A stretch of 64,000 bases of DNA. It comes from a virus. A model generated the notes under the pieces. The model ran no database searches. It saw nothing but the letters and a program-made list of their open reading frames with translations, and had not been told where the DNA came from. A program made the position numbers and the translations under genes. Where the stretch lies: the IMG/VR virus record IMGVR_UViG_3300020121_000439, positions 1 to 64,000 of that record; one strand, given 5' to 3'. Positions 41,125-49,776 of this stretch are shown piece after piece (within the stretch, counting starts at the first letter, position 1; each line of letters starts with the position of its first letter).

Positions 41125-41651
41125 TCTCCTGGCTCCGTGGAGATAGGATTTTGTACAGAATCTTGGGCGTTGGGGGCGGTAGCGTCGGTAATTGCGGACG
41201 TTACGTGTTTTTTGCGGGGAGCGCGCACCCGGGGATGCACGACCGCTATAGGAGGATGCGACTCGTAGAATCTAAACTCCGTCCGAAACTTCCCGTTCGC
41301 CCGGGGCTCGACGACCAAAATCCCCATCACGATTTCGCCACACTCGAACGCCGACTTCCAATCGGCCGAGGATGGGGCGGCATCGCATTCACCCGCTTTG
41401 CCCGGGTGCGAGTGTGCGACCCCAAGAAACCCGTCCGTGTCCTTCCCCGTCGTGATCGCGTCGTCGTGGTAGTATTCGATTTTGTTGAGCGTAGACTTCG
41501 CTTCCGCAATCGGCACGAACCGCGTTACCGTCACCGTATCCCCCACCACCCGCCCCCGTATCGCCTCGGCGTGCTCGCGCGGAAACGCCGCGATCGCCGC
41601 CTTTTTAAAAGCGGTCTCGACGCGGGGCGGGATTATCACACGGACGATCAC
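41121..41651 (-). CDS. Stand-alone JAB/MPN+ (JAMM) metalloprotease
   Basis: The 176-residue protein has the full JAMM zinc signature: a conserved Glu near residue 26-29 (PREHAEAI), H80xH82 in GVAHSHPG, and S94xxD97 in APSSAD. JAMM proteases remove ubiquitin-like proteins or cleave peptides. Lambda-type phages carry a JAB domain in tail protein K, but there it is joined to NlpC and lies in the tail operon. Here it is alone in the replication operon, so a role against host conjugation systems (CBASS Cap2/Cap3-like or Bil-like) is possible but unproven. Confidence 0.85.
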   Translation of the reverse strand: MIVRVIIPPRVETAFKKAAIAAFPREHAEAIRGRVVGDTVTVTRFVPIAEAKSTLNKIEYYHDDAITTGKDTDGFLGVAHSHPGKAGECDAAPSSADWKSAFECGEIVMGILVVEPRANGKFRTEFRFYESHPPIAVVHPRVRAPRKKHVTSAITDATAPNAQDSVQNPISTEPGE

Positions 41652-41962
41652 AGACGCTCCCGGTTAAATTCGTCGAAACCAAGTGTTTTAATCTCGCGCT
41701 TTGGCGAGTTACCCAAGATCGCCTTCCCAAAACCCTTCGCGCTCCACGGCGTCCCGGAATACGACCACCACGAACCCTCTTCCTCAATCCCACAATCCAA
41801 ACAAACGCGAACGGGAAACGTGAGAGTTCCGCCCGGAAATACCCCCGACCAATGGGCGACTTTCAAATGCGGGCACTTGGTTTGAATCACTGTGATCCTT
41901 CGCTGTTCGCGAATTTCGAATTTTTCCCGTGCGGAGAGGATGCGTTGTTTTGCGGTGGACAT
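41648..41962 (-). CDS. Small protein with Cys/His pairs (104 aa)
   Basis: The ATG overlaps the JAB-gene region in an ATGA junction. CPHLKVAHWSG and CLDCGIEEEGSWW suggest a zinc-binding pair within a small beta domain. It is co-translated with the JAB gene, so functional pairing is possible, though no family is recognised. Confidence 0.62.
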   Translation of the reverse strand: MSTAKQRILSAREKFEIREQRRITVIQTKCPHLKVAHWSGVFPGGTLTFPVRVCLDCGIEEEGSWWSYSGTPWSAKGFGKAILGNSPKREIKTLGFDEFNRERL

Positions 41963-42202
41963 CTAAACGACCTCCGGCGGACGCCCCAGGAACAACTCTA
42001 CAATATCCCGTGTCTCACGGCCTTTTAGCTCAATGCTCTTGAGCATCGTTTTGAACCACTGGCGAATGCAACTATCACAAAGATCGAGAATAATATCGCG
42101 AGTGTCGGGCGAACCCGCGCCGTCCGTACACTTCTCGACCGGAATCGTGTGTCGCGTCGCGGGGACTTTCGAACATTTATCGCAGCAAAGAACGGTGGCC
42201 AT
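41963..42202 (-). CDS. Small zinc-knuckle protein (79 aa)
   Basis: The start MATVLCCDKCSKVPATRH follows GGAGGAG seven bases upstream. It has CCDKC and LCDSC pairs, so four Cys can bind one zinc ion. A downstream helix is charged. The ATG overlaps the stop of the previous gene (TAATG). Family unknown. Confidence 0.65.
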   Translation of the reverse strand: MATVLCCDKCSKVPATRHTIPVEKCTDGAGSPDTRDIILDLCDSCIRQWFKTMLKSIELKGRETRDIVELFLGRPPEVV

Positions 42203-42501
42203 TATTTCGCTCCTCCCGGCCCCATCATCACATCCGGGCACTCGTAGCGTTGGTGTTTCCAGTCTTTTAGTTTGCACCGCTTCGCCGCGTACTGTAACAT
42301 CATTCCGTCGTTATAATTAATCCGTAACGTCGCCGGGAGCGGCGTGTCGATGCGAGTGCGAGAGAACGTCATGATCGCCTTGGCGCAGTACGTGAAACTC
42401 CCCACCGTCTCGGGCTTCCGGCAGTGTAATGTGGCGATCGCGGTCGGGTCGAAGGTGAGGTGGGACGCGGCCACAAACGCGAACGCTAGAATTGGAAGCA
42501 T
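42202..42501 (-). CDS. Exported small Cys-containing protein (99 aa)
   Basis: The N-terminus MLPILAFAFVAASHLTFDP is a signal-peptide-like stretch and four Cys in the mature part (LHCRKP, TYCAKA, KRCKLKD, YECPDV) could form two disulphides. The gene is coupled to the next by TAATG. An envelope-targeted phage protein in the replication operon is unusual; the role is unknown. Confidence 0.6.
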   Translation of the reverse strand: MLPILAFAFVAASHLTFDPTAIATLHCRKPETVGSFTYCAKAIMTFSRTRIDTPLPATLRINYNDGMMLQYAAKRCKLKDWKHQRYECPDVMMGPGGAK

Positions 42502-42565
42502 AACGGGAATTATACGGGAACTCCGAACGCGAAGTCAAGGGGTAAATACGACAGAGTGTCGGACG

Positions 42566-45500
42566 CTAGATTATAGGCGACATATCACGCCAGTTGGAGA
42601 TTTTCACAAGAGACGCCTTGTGCTCGGTCGGTATTATCATTCCCGGCATCTCGACCGTCTCCCGCGACATCAACCCATTCGCCCACCACGCCGCTTGCTT
42701 CGGTTCCACATCATTCCTTACTTCCCACAGAATCGAGTCGTGAACCTGCAACACGGGACGCATGGGTCGGCCTTTCACCATCTCGCGCCAACCGTCCACT
42801 AAAGCGAGTTTCGTCAAATGCGCTATGGGATTCGACCCCGCCATCGCCGCAGCAGTTTTCATCTTCTCCTCATCCTCGCCGAGCATAGTGAGATAGTATC
42901 CGTGTGGACTCACGTACGCTCCCTGACGCTCAATCATCTCCCCAATCTTCCGCTGGAACGCGCGCGCTCCCGGATACGCCCCAAACAACCGCTTCAACAC
43001 CTCCAACGCCTTGATCCTGTTCTCATACGTCTTGTCCCCGAACGCGCGCTGCGCCAGATTACTCCCCGTGAACGTCACGATTTTCCCGTTAAACTTCCAC
43101 TCGGGCCAGATTTCCCTCGCACCAATATCAATTTCTTTCTTCACCTTCCCCGTGATCTCGCGGGGGAGCTTGAGCTGAATGCCCTCTAAATAGAACGACC
43201 CGTGCGTGGCCGACTTCGCCGCTTGCCGAGTCTTCCCTCCTCCCGTTAATTTTACAAACTCCATCTCCGCCGTAAGCCCCATCATCTCCGAAGTTTGCGT
43301 ATGACCATCTACGTCCAGCGGAATGCTATGTCCGGACTGGTGCAGGAAACATCTGTTTTCCGCGTTGCTAAAATCTGATTCGAGAAGGTAGTGCCCTGGC
43401 GACGCGATAATCCCCCGGCGCACGAGCTTGCCTACGGATATACCCTTAAACTTCGCGCACGTCAACGTGGGGTGCTTCTCGATCCTCTCCCCGCACTCGC
43501 AGTTGTGGCGGTCCATGCGACGGGCCGAGACGTTCTGCAAGTTCGGTGAAACACAGTTATGAGCGCATATTTCCCCAGCGATAAAGTTGTGCGTCTCATC
43601 TATTTCCAGATCATAGACATCGACCTCACCACGCAACCGTTCAACGCTAGTAATGATGTGGTTGTAAGGAACAAACCCAGCGCGTTCTTGAATTTTGCGG
43701 AAACGGTAATAGCACATCGGCAGCTTCTTCATTGCCCGAATGTAACCGAGGCGTTTGAAATTTCGTCTATGACGAGCGATAAATTTAGCGTCTACTCTCT
43801 CCGAACCACAAAACTCTTCCGCGATTTTCTTCCAGGACACACGCTTGCGCTTTAGAAGTTTCTGGAAACACTCGTAGTCGAAATGGTGCTTTCGGCACAC
43901 CTTCACAGGCGAACCCTTCGCAGCACGCAGCTCCTTTTCCAACCACTCTTTCGAACGGTTTAGTTGTAGCTTGCAGTTGTTGCGACGAAGAACCTCCAGA
44001 AAACTCTTTCTCTCTCTCTTCCACCTGCGTTTCATGTGAAAGCTACGAATATCATGAAGCTTCACTGCAAAGCCTGGCGCATGATCTTTCATGTGCTGTG
44101 AGTGCGTTTTACCTTCGAGATTATCAGGAACATTGTTCAAACGATTGTGGTCTTTGTGGTGAACCGCTTGGGGCCGTTTGTTAAAGAGCTTCCGGTAAAC
44201 GAAGCGGTGCTCCCGATTGATTTCTCTGTGACCTGTGGCCCACAATCTCGCGTATCCAAGAGAGGTACCGCGAGCCAACGACAGCGTGCGGTCTCCGGGC
44301 TGAAGCAACCCGGCTTCTTTGTACGACCCATCCACCAACCGAATCCGATGATCCGGCGTTACGTCCACGAAGCCAGTCTTTCTCTTGCTTCCTCCAGCTT
44401 TCCAGTGAACACGAACGACTTCACGTTTACCGTTGCAAAAAGTCTTAAGAACGCGGCGTAATTGCAACCTCTTTCTTTCGTCGAAGGTGTAAGCCCAATC
44501 CCCAACCCGCACGTCCTCAATAGGAATTCCCTTGGGAAATTTCACGACATCCCGAAGAACCTCAATCGGCGTTCCTTTAGCGATGCACTGAAGCCGCCCA
44601 GTGGAAGTAAACATCCCTAACCTGGGATGAATCTTCCCGTACGCGTCCATATACCCCTTCCAGTTCCCGCTTTTGTCCTTCGTCACCGGAGCGTACCAGC
44701 GCGCGACGCCTGCGCCGAGTTCTTTGTGGTCGAGGCTTAAGTGGAGTTCTTCGTCCTCGTACTCCTCACACGCCTCGCGAATTGTCGTTTCCTGCCAGTC
44801 GTCGAGCACGATACCTTTCTTCTTAAAGTGCTCAATCGCAGCTTTGTTAGACTTCGGGTTGAACGGCAGAATGCCTTCGATGTGTGCTTTCTGGCGTTCG
44901 AATTCGCCCTGAAGCCCGCTCTCTCCGTCTTCTCCATAAAGATATTTCTTGTCCGCCTGCACCCCATACCGGGCCATCTCGCCCAGCACGTACGCGAGTT
45001 CGCGATGGAGAGGGTAGAGTTTCTCCACTCCCCGGATAATACTGGATTTCAGAATGTGCGGGAAACCCCACACGGGACCGAGCGAGTCCACGGCGTTATA
45101 GGCGTACTCCGAGTGAATACGGCACGGTCGCGAACCGTCACACCCGTTCTCCATACCAATACACGCCTTATAGTTCCGGAGCGAGGTGTAGAGTGAGAGG
45201 AAAGTCCACAGATTCATGTAGCCCTTTCCCTTGCTCGGACCTTCGTCGTCTTCGCCAGACTTTACCCCTTTACAGAGGTGCGCGGAAACCAAAGCGTGCC
45301 GAATAATCGTGTCTTCGATATTCTCCAACTTCAACGTCAACCCAACCTGGCGAAAGGCAAAGAAGTCGGCGGAAGTGAACGCGTGGCCGAGAAAACGCAT
45401 CTCGGGGTGACGCCGGAGCAATTCTTTAAAGTACGGTAATCCGTCGTGAAACGGAACGCTTATGTGCAACGCGCCGTCGCTCACACCGAGAATTGTGGGG

Positions 45501-45688
45501 ACTTCTACGTACCTCTCCGGCTCGTTGTATTCGAGATCACACCCGAGAATGGGAGCGGTGGTTTTGAGGAGCGATTGAGCGAACTTCTGGTAAGGCACGC
45601 TCTCCGGCCCGAAGAGATTGAGGATGCGGGAAGCGTCTTTCTCTATTTTCGGCCATTCCCGAGTAGGAATATACTTCACCGCGACCAC
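42566..45688 (-). CDS. polA: Family A DNA polymerase carrying an intein
   Basis: The 1040-residue precursor holds a 344-residue intein (residues 368-711); the spliced protein is 696 residues. The N-terminal 3'-5' exonuclease has D51/E53 (DLEY), a middle motif near residue 103 and YxxxD near 197. In the polymerase domain, motif A is ESDFSNAENR (D772), motif B RQAAKSATHG with R821/K825 and motif C QVHDSI (H983-D984). Motif C ends in Ser instead of the usual Glu. The intein sits in the GRL/PNLQN segment before motif A. It replicates the phage genome. Confidence 0.95.
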   Translation of the reverse strand: MVAVKYIPTREWPKIEKDASRILNLFGPESVPYQKFAQSLLKTTAPILGCDLEYNEPERYVEVPTILGVSDGALHISVPFHDGLPYFKELLRRHPEMRFLGHAFTSADFFAFRQVGLTLKLENIEDTIIRHALVSAHLCKGVKSGEDDEGPSKGKGYMNLWTFLSLYTSLRNYKACIGMENGCDGSRPCRIHSEYAYNAVDSLGPVWGFPHILKSSIIRGVEKLYPLHRELAYVLGEMARYGVQADKKYLYGEDGESGLQGEFERQKAHIEGILPFNPKSNKAAIEHFKKKGIVLDDWQETTIREACEEYEDEELHLSLDHKELGAGVARWYAPVTKDKSGNWKGYMDAYGKIHPRLGMFTSTGRLQCIAKGTPIEVLRDVVKFPKGIPIEDVRVGDWAYTFDERKRLQLRRVLKTFCNGKREVVRVHWKAGGSKRKTGFVDVTPDHRIRLVDGSYKEAGLLQPGDRTLSLARGTSLGYARLWATGHREINREHRFVYRKLFNKRPQAVHHKDHNRLNNVPDNLEGKTHSQHMKDHAPGFAVKLHDIRSFHMKRRWKRERKSFLEVLRRNNCKLQLNRSKEWLEKELRAAKGSPVKVCRKHHFDYECFQKLLKRKRVSWKKIAEEFCGSERVDAKFIARHRRNFKRLGYIRAMKKLPMCYYRFRKIQERAGFVPYNHIITSVERLRGEVDVYDLEIDETHNFIAGEICAHNCVSPNLQNVSARRMDRHNCECGERIEKHPTLTCAKFKGISVGKLVRRGIIASPGHYLLESDFSNAENRCFLHQSGHSIPLDVDGHTQTSEMMGLTAEMEFVKLTGGGKTRQAAKSATHGSFYLEGIQLKLPREITGKVKKEIDIGAREIWPEWKFNGKIVTFTGSNLAQRAFGDKTYENRIKALEVLKRLFGAYPGARAFQRKIGEMIERQGAYVSPHGYYLTMLGEDEEKMKTAAAMAGSNPIAHLTKLALVDGWREMVKGRPMRPVLQVHDSILWEVRNDVEPKQAAWWANGLMSRETVEMPGMIIPTEHKASLVKISNWRDMSPII
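43556..44587 (-). mobile_element. Intein with HNH homing domain in the polymerase
   Basis: The element starts CIAKGTPIEV (Cys1, block A), has block B VDVTPDHRI, an HNH domain AVHHKDHNRLNNVPDNLEG and ends VYDLEIDETHNFIAG with C-terminal His-Asn (HN) followed by Cys in the extein. It is inserted between GRLQ and CVSPNLQN of the polymerase, next to motif A, a classic invasion site at the most conserved sequence. All splicing residues are present, so it should self-splice. Confidence 0.92.
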
Positions 45689-45746
45689 ATCCGTTTAATC
45701 GCCCGGAGTTGAACGAGCACGAACGCGGTGGGGAGGGTGGAGTAGG

Positions 45747-46052
45747 TCATAAACGCTCCAACGCTGCCGTTGCTTCCCGAATGCAATTCCGGCGATGCTG
45801 CTCGAACGCGGCGTCAATTCCCGGCACGACGCACCCGCCGTTCATTTGTGAGAGCGACCGTCCTACGATTTTAAACCCATTCTCGTAACCGTTTACGTGG
45901 TAAACAATCACCTTCCCACCGTCCTCCAACTCCAAATCGTGCGGCTCGGTGTGTAACCACACGGTAGCGCGTTGTGACCACGTTTTCGCGGCCCAACTGC
46001 GCTCGGGCACAGTCGAGATTCCAAACAATTCGTTTTCCAATCGTATTCTCAT
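45747..46052 (-). CDS. Hypothetical protein (101 aa)
   Basis: The start MRIRLENELFGISTV overlaps the sigma-factor stop in an ATGA junction. The protein is alpha/beta and contains a Cys near the C-terminus (RNCIREATAALE). It lies between the sigma factor and the polymerase. Family unknown. Confidence 0.6.
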   Translation of the reverse strand: MRIRLENELFGISTVPERSWAAKTWSQRATVWLHTEPHDLELEDGGKVIVYHVNGYENGFKIVGRSLSQMNGGCVVPGIDAAFEQHRRNCIREATAALERL

Positions 46053-46567
46053 TTCACTAACCTCCTCAACTCCCTCACCGCCCTGAACGCCGTCGCGCGG
46101 ACGGTGTTGCGATTACCACTCGGTCCGGCAATCTCGCGATACGTCTCGCCGCAGACATAATGCCGATGAATAACCCGGCGGTCACGGGAATTCAATCGTT
46201 CGACGGCGGCGTTCATCGTGAGCAATTCCGGAACCAACTCGACCCGGCGGTCTCGCACGACAAGTTGCCGAGGGAGCGGTTTTCGCTCACCTTCCTCGTT
46301 CTCCACGACCACTTCGAGCGGTTCGAACCTTACGCCGGCCCGGGCGTCCTTTCGCAACACTAGCAACGCACAATTCACCGCGACACGATAGATCCAGGTC
46401 CACGGCGCGGCGTCGCCGCGAAACTCCCCCAATCCCCGCCACACCCTCAACCACGTCTCCTGCGCGGCGTCGTCGATGTCGTTGGGACGGTAGCGGAGGA
46501 TCAAGGCGATCACCGCACGGACGCGGGGGGCGTAGCGGGAGTGGAGGGTGGGGAAGTCGGGGGTCAC
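46049..46567 (-). CDS. Sigma-70-family (ECF-like) sigma factor
   Basis: I choose the GTG at 46567, which overlaps the previous stop (GTGA). Region 2 is DDAAQETWLRVWRGLGEFRG with the AAPWTWIYRVAVNCALLVL helix, and region 4 is LNSRDRRVIHRHYVCGE followed by YREIAG and a helix-turn-helix. This is the two-domain layout of ECF sigma factors. It could redirect host polymerase to phage promoters; the recurrent TAAACTA boxes are candidate targets, though ECF promoters usually have an AAC-containing -35. The link is inference. Confidence 0.85.
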   Translation of the reverse strand: MTPDFPTLHSRYAPRVRAVIALILRYRPNDIDDAAQETWLRVWRGLGEFRGDAAPWTWIYRVAVNCALLVLRKDARAGVRFEPLEVVVENEEGERKPLPRQLVVRDRRVELVPELLTMNAAVERLNSRDRRVIHRHYVCGETYREIAGPSGNRNTVRATAFRAVRELRRLVK

Positions 46568-47574
46568 GGGATAGTGGACTCCGGCGTAATGGGCGCATTC
46601 GACCCGCAAACACACGACCCCTGCTGGCACACCAAACACAGGCCGGGACGTGGCTTCTTCGGGCGTGGGGGCGGGGTTAGAACGCCGGTCACAACGTCAA
46701 TCAAATCCAGCAAATTAGGGCTGGGCACGATCGCGCCGAGATTGTTCAACGTGGTGATGATACGGTCGGCTAATTCCGCTCGTGCAACCTCCGCCTTCGA
46801 TTTCTTCTTCGGTCGTTCGCTCTTCGGCATCGCGCTTCTCCTCGCCTTCTCCGCTTTGATACTAAGCGTGTTTACGCGTGTTGTCAACCAGTTTTCGTTG
46901 ACAAATTCATAATGCCCTCTACTTTTGGTCACGTTTTTAAAATATCCAAAGTACGTGTCCACCGCGTTGCCGCCCATTAGTAAAAGGACGCGTTCGCCCT
47001 GGTCCGCGAATTCCTTCACTTTACGCAAATCCTCGACGATGAGCAAATATGGAGTGGTCTCCCTCAAGACCGCACTTGGATGTATGGAAAATACCACGAC
47101 CGTCGGCTTGAACTCGTCGATGCGATCGTACCGGCGACATGCGTGCGCGGCGATGTTCTTCGCGTTGCCCGTGGGCCAGTTCGCGCCGCCCTTCGACTTC
47201 GGCGGAATGCACCGCAGGGCGTTGTCGATCATTATTCGATCTCGTTGGATTCCCGCCGCTTCGAGCATTTGGTTGAAGAGAAACCCGGTGCGGCCGACGA
47301 CGGGAACGCCCCGCGCCAGCAATCTCGGCTCAATCTCGGGATAACGCTCCCGGCGTCGTTTCATCTCCGCCTGGGACTCCCGCACCTCACCCAACACGTA
47401 CCGTTTCTTGTTCCCCGGCGGGGGCCACACGGAGAAGTTCACTTCTTCAAGGTAGGGCGATTCGAGGACGATCATTATATTCGTGCGTGCGGGATCCCCG
47501 CAGCCCACGACGAAGCCTTTCCCAAGACCGTACAACGAACACGCCGAACACAAAGGTGGGTGCCAATTCGACAT
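46564..47574 (-). CDS. Uracil-DNA glycosylase superfamily protein (family 4/5-like)
   Basis: The start MSNWHPPLCSACSLYGLG is preferred to an upstream ATG inside the previous gene. CSAC and later Cys residues (VVGCGDP, ALRCIPP) are placed like the 4Fe-4S ligands of family 4/5 UDGs; GRTGFLFNQMLEAAGIQRDR and FSIHPS match later family blocks. Base excision or removal of uracil from phage DNA is likely. A C-terminal extension with a second CxxC pair (LCLVCQQGSCVCG) is unusual. It is coupled to the sigma gene by GTGA. Confidence 0.78.
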   Translation of the reverse strand: MSNWHPPLCSACSLYGLGKGFVVGCGDPARTNIMIVLESPYLEEVNFSVWPPPGNKKRYVLGEVRESQAEMKRRRERYPEIEPRLLARGVPVVGRTGFLFNQMLEAAGIQRDRIMIDNALRCIPPKSKGGANWPTGNAKNIAAHACRRYDRIDEFKPTVVVFSIHPSAVLRETTPYLLIVEDLRKVKEFADQGERVLLLMGGNAVDTYFGYFKNVTKSRGHYEFVNENWLTTRVNTLSIKAEKARRSAMPKSERPKKKSKAEVARAELADRIITTLNNLGAIVPSPNLLDLIDVVTGVLTPPPRPKKPRPGLCLVCQQGSCVCGSNAPITPESTIP

Positions 47575-47578
47575 CTCG

Positions 47579-48010
47579 CTAATCCGGCATCCTGAACCCG
47601 CCCACAACCGGATGGTTCCCGGCTTCGTGCGCGGCAGCAGCGTCTATCGCCTTATCCCCAATAAACTCGACCAAATTCGCGAGATCACCGAGTTTTATCA
47701 ATTCCTCGATCTCGTCGTGATACTTCTCTGCTAGATATACTGCATCTCTCATCGTGAACCTCTCCTTCGTTTCGCCGCGTTCTGTGCTCGAACGAACGCG
47801 TCTCGGAACCGCGCTCAAATCCGGCTGCGCCCACCTTCCGGAACCGGGGGATTTAGTGAGGTGATAATGCGCCGTCCCGTCCGCTTCCAAATTCGGACAC
47901 TCGTACGCACGGAGCGGAAAGGGCGTCCACGCGGTCGAAGCGAATTTTAAAGCGGCATCCTCGCTCACGAACCTCGCTTTTGAGTAGCACATCTTATCGA
48001 GCGGCGTCAC
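47579..48010 (-). CDS. Hypothetical protein (143 aa)
   Basis: The ATG overlaps the previous stop (ATGA). The N-terminal half has WTPFPLRAYECPNLEADGT followed by HYHLTKSP, which resembles small zinc/HNH-like folds, and the C-terminal half is helical and acidic. Function unknown. Confidence 0.58.
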   Translation of the reverse strand: MTPLDKMCYSKARFVSEDAALKFASTAWTPFPLRAYECPNLEADGTAHYHLTKSPGSGRWAQPDLSAVPRRVRSSTERGETKERFTMRDAVYLAEKYHDEIEELIKLGDLANLVEFIGDKAIDAAAAHEAGNHPVVGGFRMPD

Positions 48011-48264
48011 GGCGTTACCTTCCGCACCCGTTTCTTCCGCCGCGTGTTCGCCTCAATCTTCCTGAGCGTGCGGGGAATCGCAAGAGTTTCGGAACAGTTG
48101 TAGCGATTCTGTAGCGTCTCTAATCTCTGATCCACGCTCTCCAGCACGTTGCGAATGGATTCGAGCAGTTGCGCCGAGATCGCGCCATGTTTGAACGAAT
48201 CGCCATCGAGAAAATTAAAACTCGGCCTCACGTACTTCCCGCCGCGTTGAATGTTTGAACTCAT
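48007..48264 (-). CDS. Hypothetical protein (85 aa)
   Basis: The start MSSNIQRGGKYVRPSF follows GGGAG seven bases upstream. The protein has a helical region (LLESIRNVLESVDQRLETLQ) and a basic end. Coupled downstream. No family is recognised. Confidence 0.6.
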   Translation of the reverse strand: MSSNIQRGGKYVRPSFNFLDGDSFKHGAISAQLLESIRNVLESVDQRLETLQNRYNCSETLAIPRTLRKIEANTRRKKRVRKVTP

Positions 48265-48301
48265 CGTTAAAATCTCCCGTCCGACAAAGTGTCGTTTCGC
48301 G

Positions 48302-48613
48302 CTACCGCACGATTCTCCGCACCAGCTCCAAATCCAACAACGCCTCGCGCAGACGATTCCCCTGCTCCGAGAAGTTCGCGGATAGACTCGCGTTCGTCCG
48401 GCGCAATTCAATCACTTCGTTACGGAGCGAAGACAACTCTCCTCGAATCTTGTTCACCACCACATCCGCAAACGGATACCCCGTTCGTCCAATCGAGTCC
48501 CACAGCGTCCAGCCGTCGTTGGGGTGGTCGAGATGGAAATGGTTGATTAGATACTGCGCGTCGTCGAAACCTTTTCCGCAGACGTTACAACGGTAATCTT
48601 TCGCTTTGGACAT
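48302..48613 (-). CDS. C2H2 zinc-finger protein with coiled coil (103 aa)
   Basis: The start MSKAKDYRCNVCGKGF follows GGAGAAC six bases upstream. YRCNVCGKGFDDAQYLINHF with HLDH makes a classical CxxC...HxxxH zinc finger. The C-terminal half (LRNEVIELRRTNASLSANFS) is a coiled coil, so it may dimerise on DNA. A phage regulator is a fair inference. Confidence 0.7.
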   Translation of the reverse strand: MSKAKDYRCNVCGKGFDDAQYLINHFHLDHPNDGWTLWDSIGRTGYPFADVVVNKIRGELSSLRNEVIELRRTNASLSANFSEQGNRLREALLDLELVRRIVR

Positions 48614-48718
48614 TTTGTTCTCCGGCGTGCTCGACCGCGTGTTTACGCGGAACGACCCCACCACTTTACGCGATGGGGTCGTGGGTTGTCAATCGTTAAA
48701 TTGCGTCGTGGTGACCGT

Positions 48719-49408
48719 TTACTCGGCCCACATTTTGCGAACGTCCTTGAAAAAGCCCTGCGTTTTCGGGTTCGTCGCGGACTCGGGTTCAAGAACGCGC
48801 TTGATCTTGAGTTCGCCATCGAACCGGGGATCAGCGTTGGTTTCGGGCCGGCGCACAATCACGGTTTCGGTGTCCACCAGAACGGCGTTGAGCACGGCGA
48901 CATACTCGTCCGAGTTGGTGGGCGTCGAGAGACCGAGCGCACTCGGCGTGCGTCCCTGTTTCTCGGCGATCGTGATGAGGTTCTGCACCTCTCCCGTTCC
49001 TTTGCTGTTCGAGATATTCCGGGCGTAGGATTGCGCAGGACTCTGCTTGGGCCGACCGGAATCGTTCAATCCGGGTGACTCCCGCGACAGGTTCTCTGCG
49101 TGAAAGCCGTTCGCGCTCCAGTTCGACGTGTCGAAGAACTCGACCGGCGGGAACAACGAAAGCGTGAAATCACGCCCCCCAGCGCCGGTGTCGATGGATT
49201 CGAATTGGACCTGCAACGCGGTGGTCCCGGAGTCGAAAGTCTTCGTGCCGACTCCCACCACCTTCGCGCGGTGTGCGTCCGCCGCCTTCGGATCGAGCTG
49301 GCCGGCGGGCGTGCCGAAGCCGGATGTGGTGGGAGCGGTCCCGGTGTTATCGTGTGTAGTCTCCATGTGTGTCGTGATCTCCTCGTCTGTGATTGTCGTA
49401 GTGTCCAT
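48719..49408 (-). CDS. Possible single-strand DNA-binding-like phage protein (229 aa)
   Basis: The protein starts behind AGGAGAG and has a Thr/Asp-rich N-terminus, a central beta region (TTALQVQFESIDTGAGGRDF) and a regular strand pattern after it. Its position among replication and recombination genes suits a single-strand DNA-binding or recombination mediator protein, but no motif proves it. Family not recognised. Confidence 0.5.
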   Translation of the reverse strand: MDTTTITDEEITTHMETTHDNTGTAPTTSGFGTPAGQLDPKAADAHRAKVVGVGTKTFDSGTTALQVQFESIDTGAGGRDFTLSLFPPVEFFDTSNWSANGFHAENLSRESPGLNDSGRPKQSPAQSYARNISNSKGTGEVQNLITIAEKQGRTPSALGLSTPTNSDEYVAVLNAVLVDTETVIVRRPETNADPRFDGELKIKRVLEPESATNPKTQGFFKDVRKMWAE

Positions 49409-49499
49409 GTGATTGTTGTGAATCTCTCCTTCGTTTCGATTTTACGCGTTGGGCGTGGGCGGTGTCAACTATCCGATGTAACCGCCGTCCGGGCCGTAG

Positions 49500-49667
49500 T
49501 CATCGGTAATATTGTCTGCGGTCGTAGGCGGAGTTGTTATCGGCGCGACCGTCCCTACTCACGTTCGGCGCGACCTTTGTCGTGCGCTTGGTTGTGGTTG
49601 TGCGACGCTTCTTTACGGTCGTCGCTTTTTTCTTGGTGCGTTTCGTGACTTTCTTTTTTGCGGCCAT
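49500..49667 (-). CDS. Lys/Arg/Thr-rich histone-H1-like protein (55 aa)
   Basis: A perfect GGAGGAG precedes MAAKKKVTKRTKKKATTVKK by about seven bases. The first 32 residues are nearly all Lys, Arg, Thr and Ala, like bacterial H1-tail proteins, and the rest is polar. It would bind nucleic acid strongly. It is distinct from the secreted cationic peptide at 16350, which has a signal sequence. No family is assigned beyond composition. Confidence 0.7.
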   Translation of the reverse strand: MAAKKKVTKRTKKKATTVKKRRTTTTKRTTKVAPNVSRDGRADNNSAYDRRQYYR

Positions 49668-49776
49668 TTGTGGTGGCTCCTCCTTTTGAAATTCGTTAGT
49701 GCTCGGGTGTGAAAGGGGCCGCTGGAACGCCTCGTGCTTATCTGACGACGGCGCTTTAGGGTCGGCCCCGGCTCCC

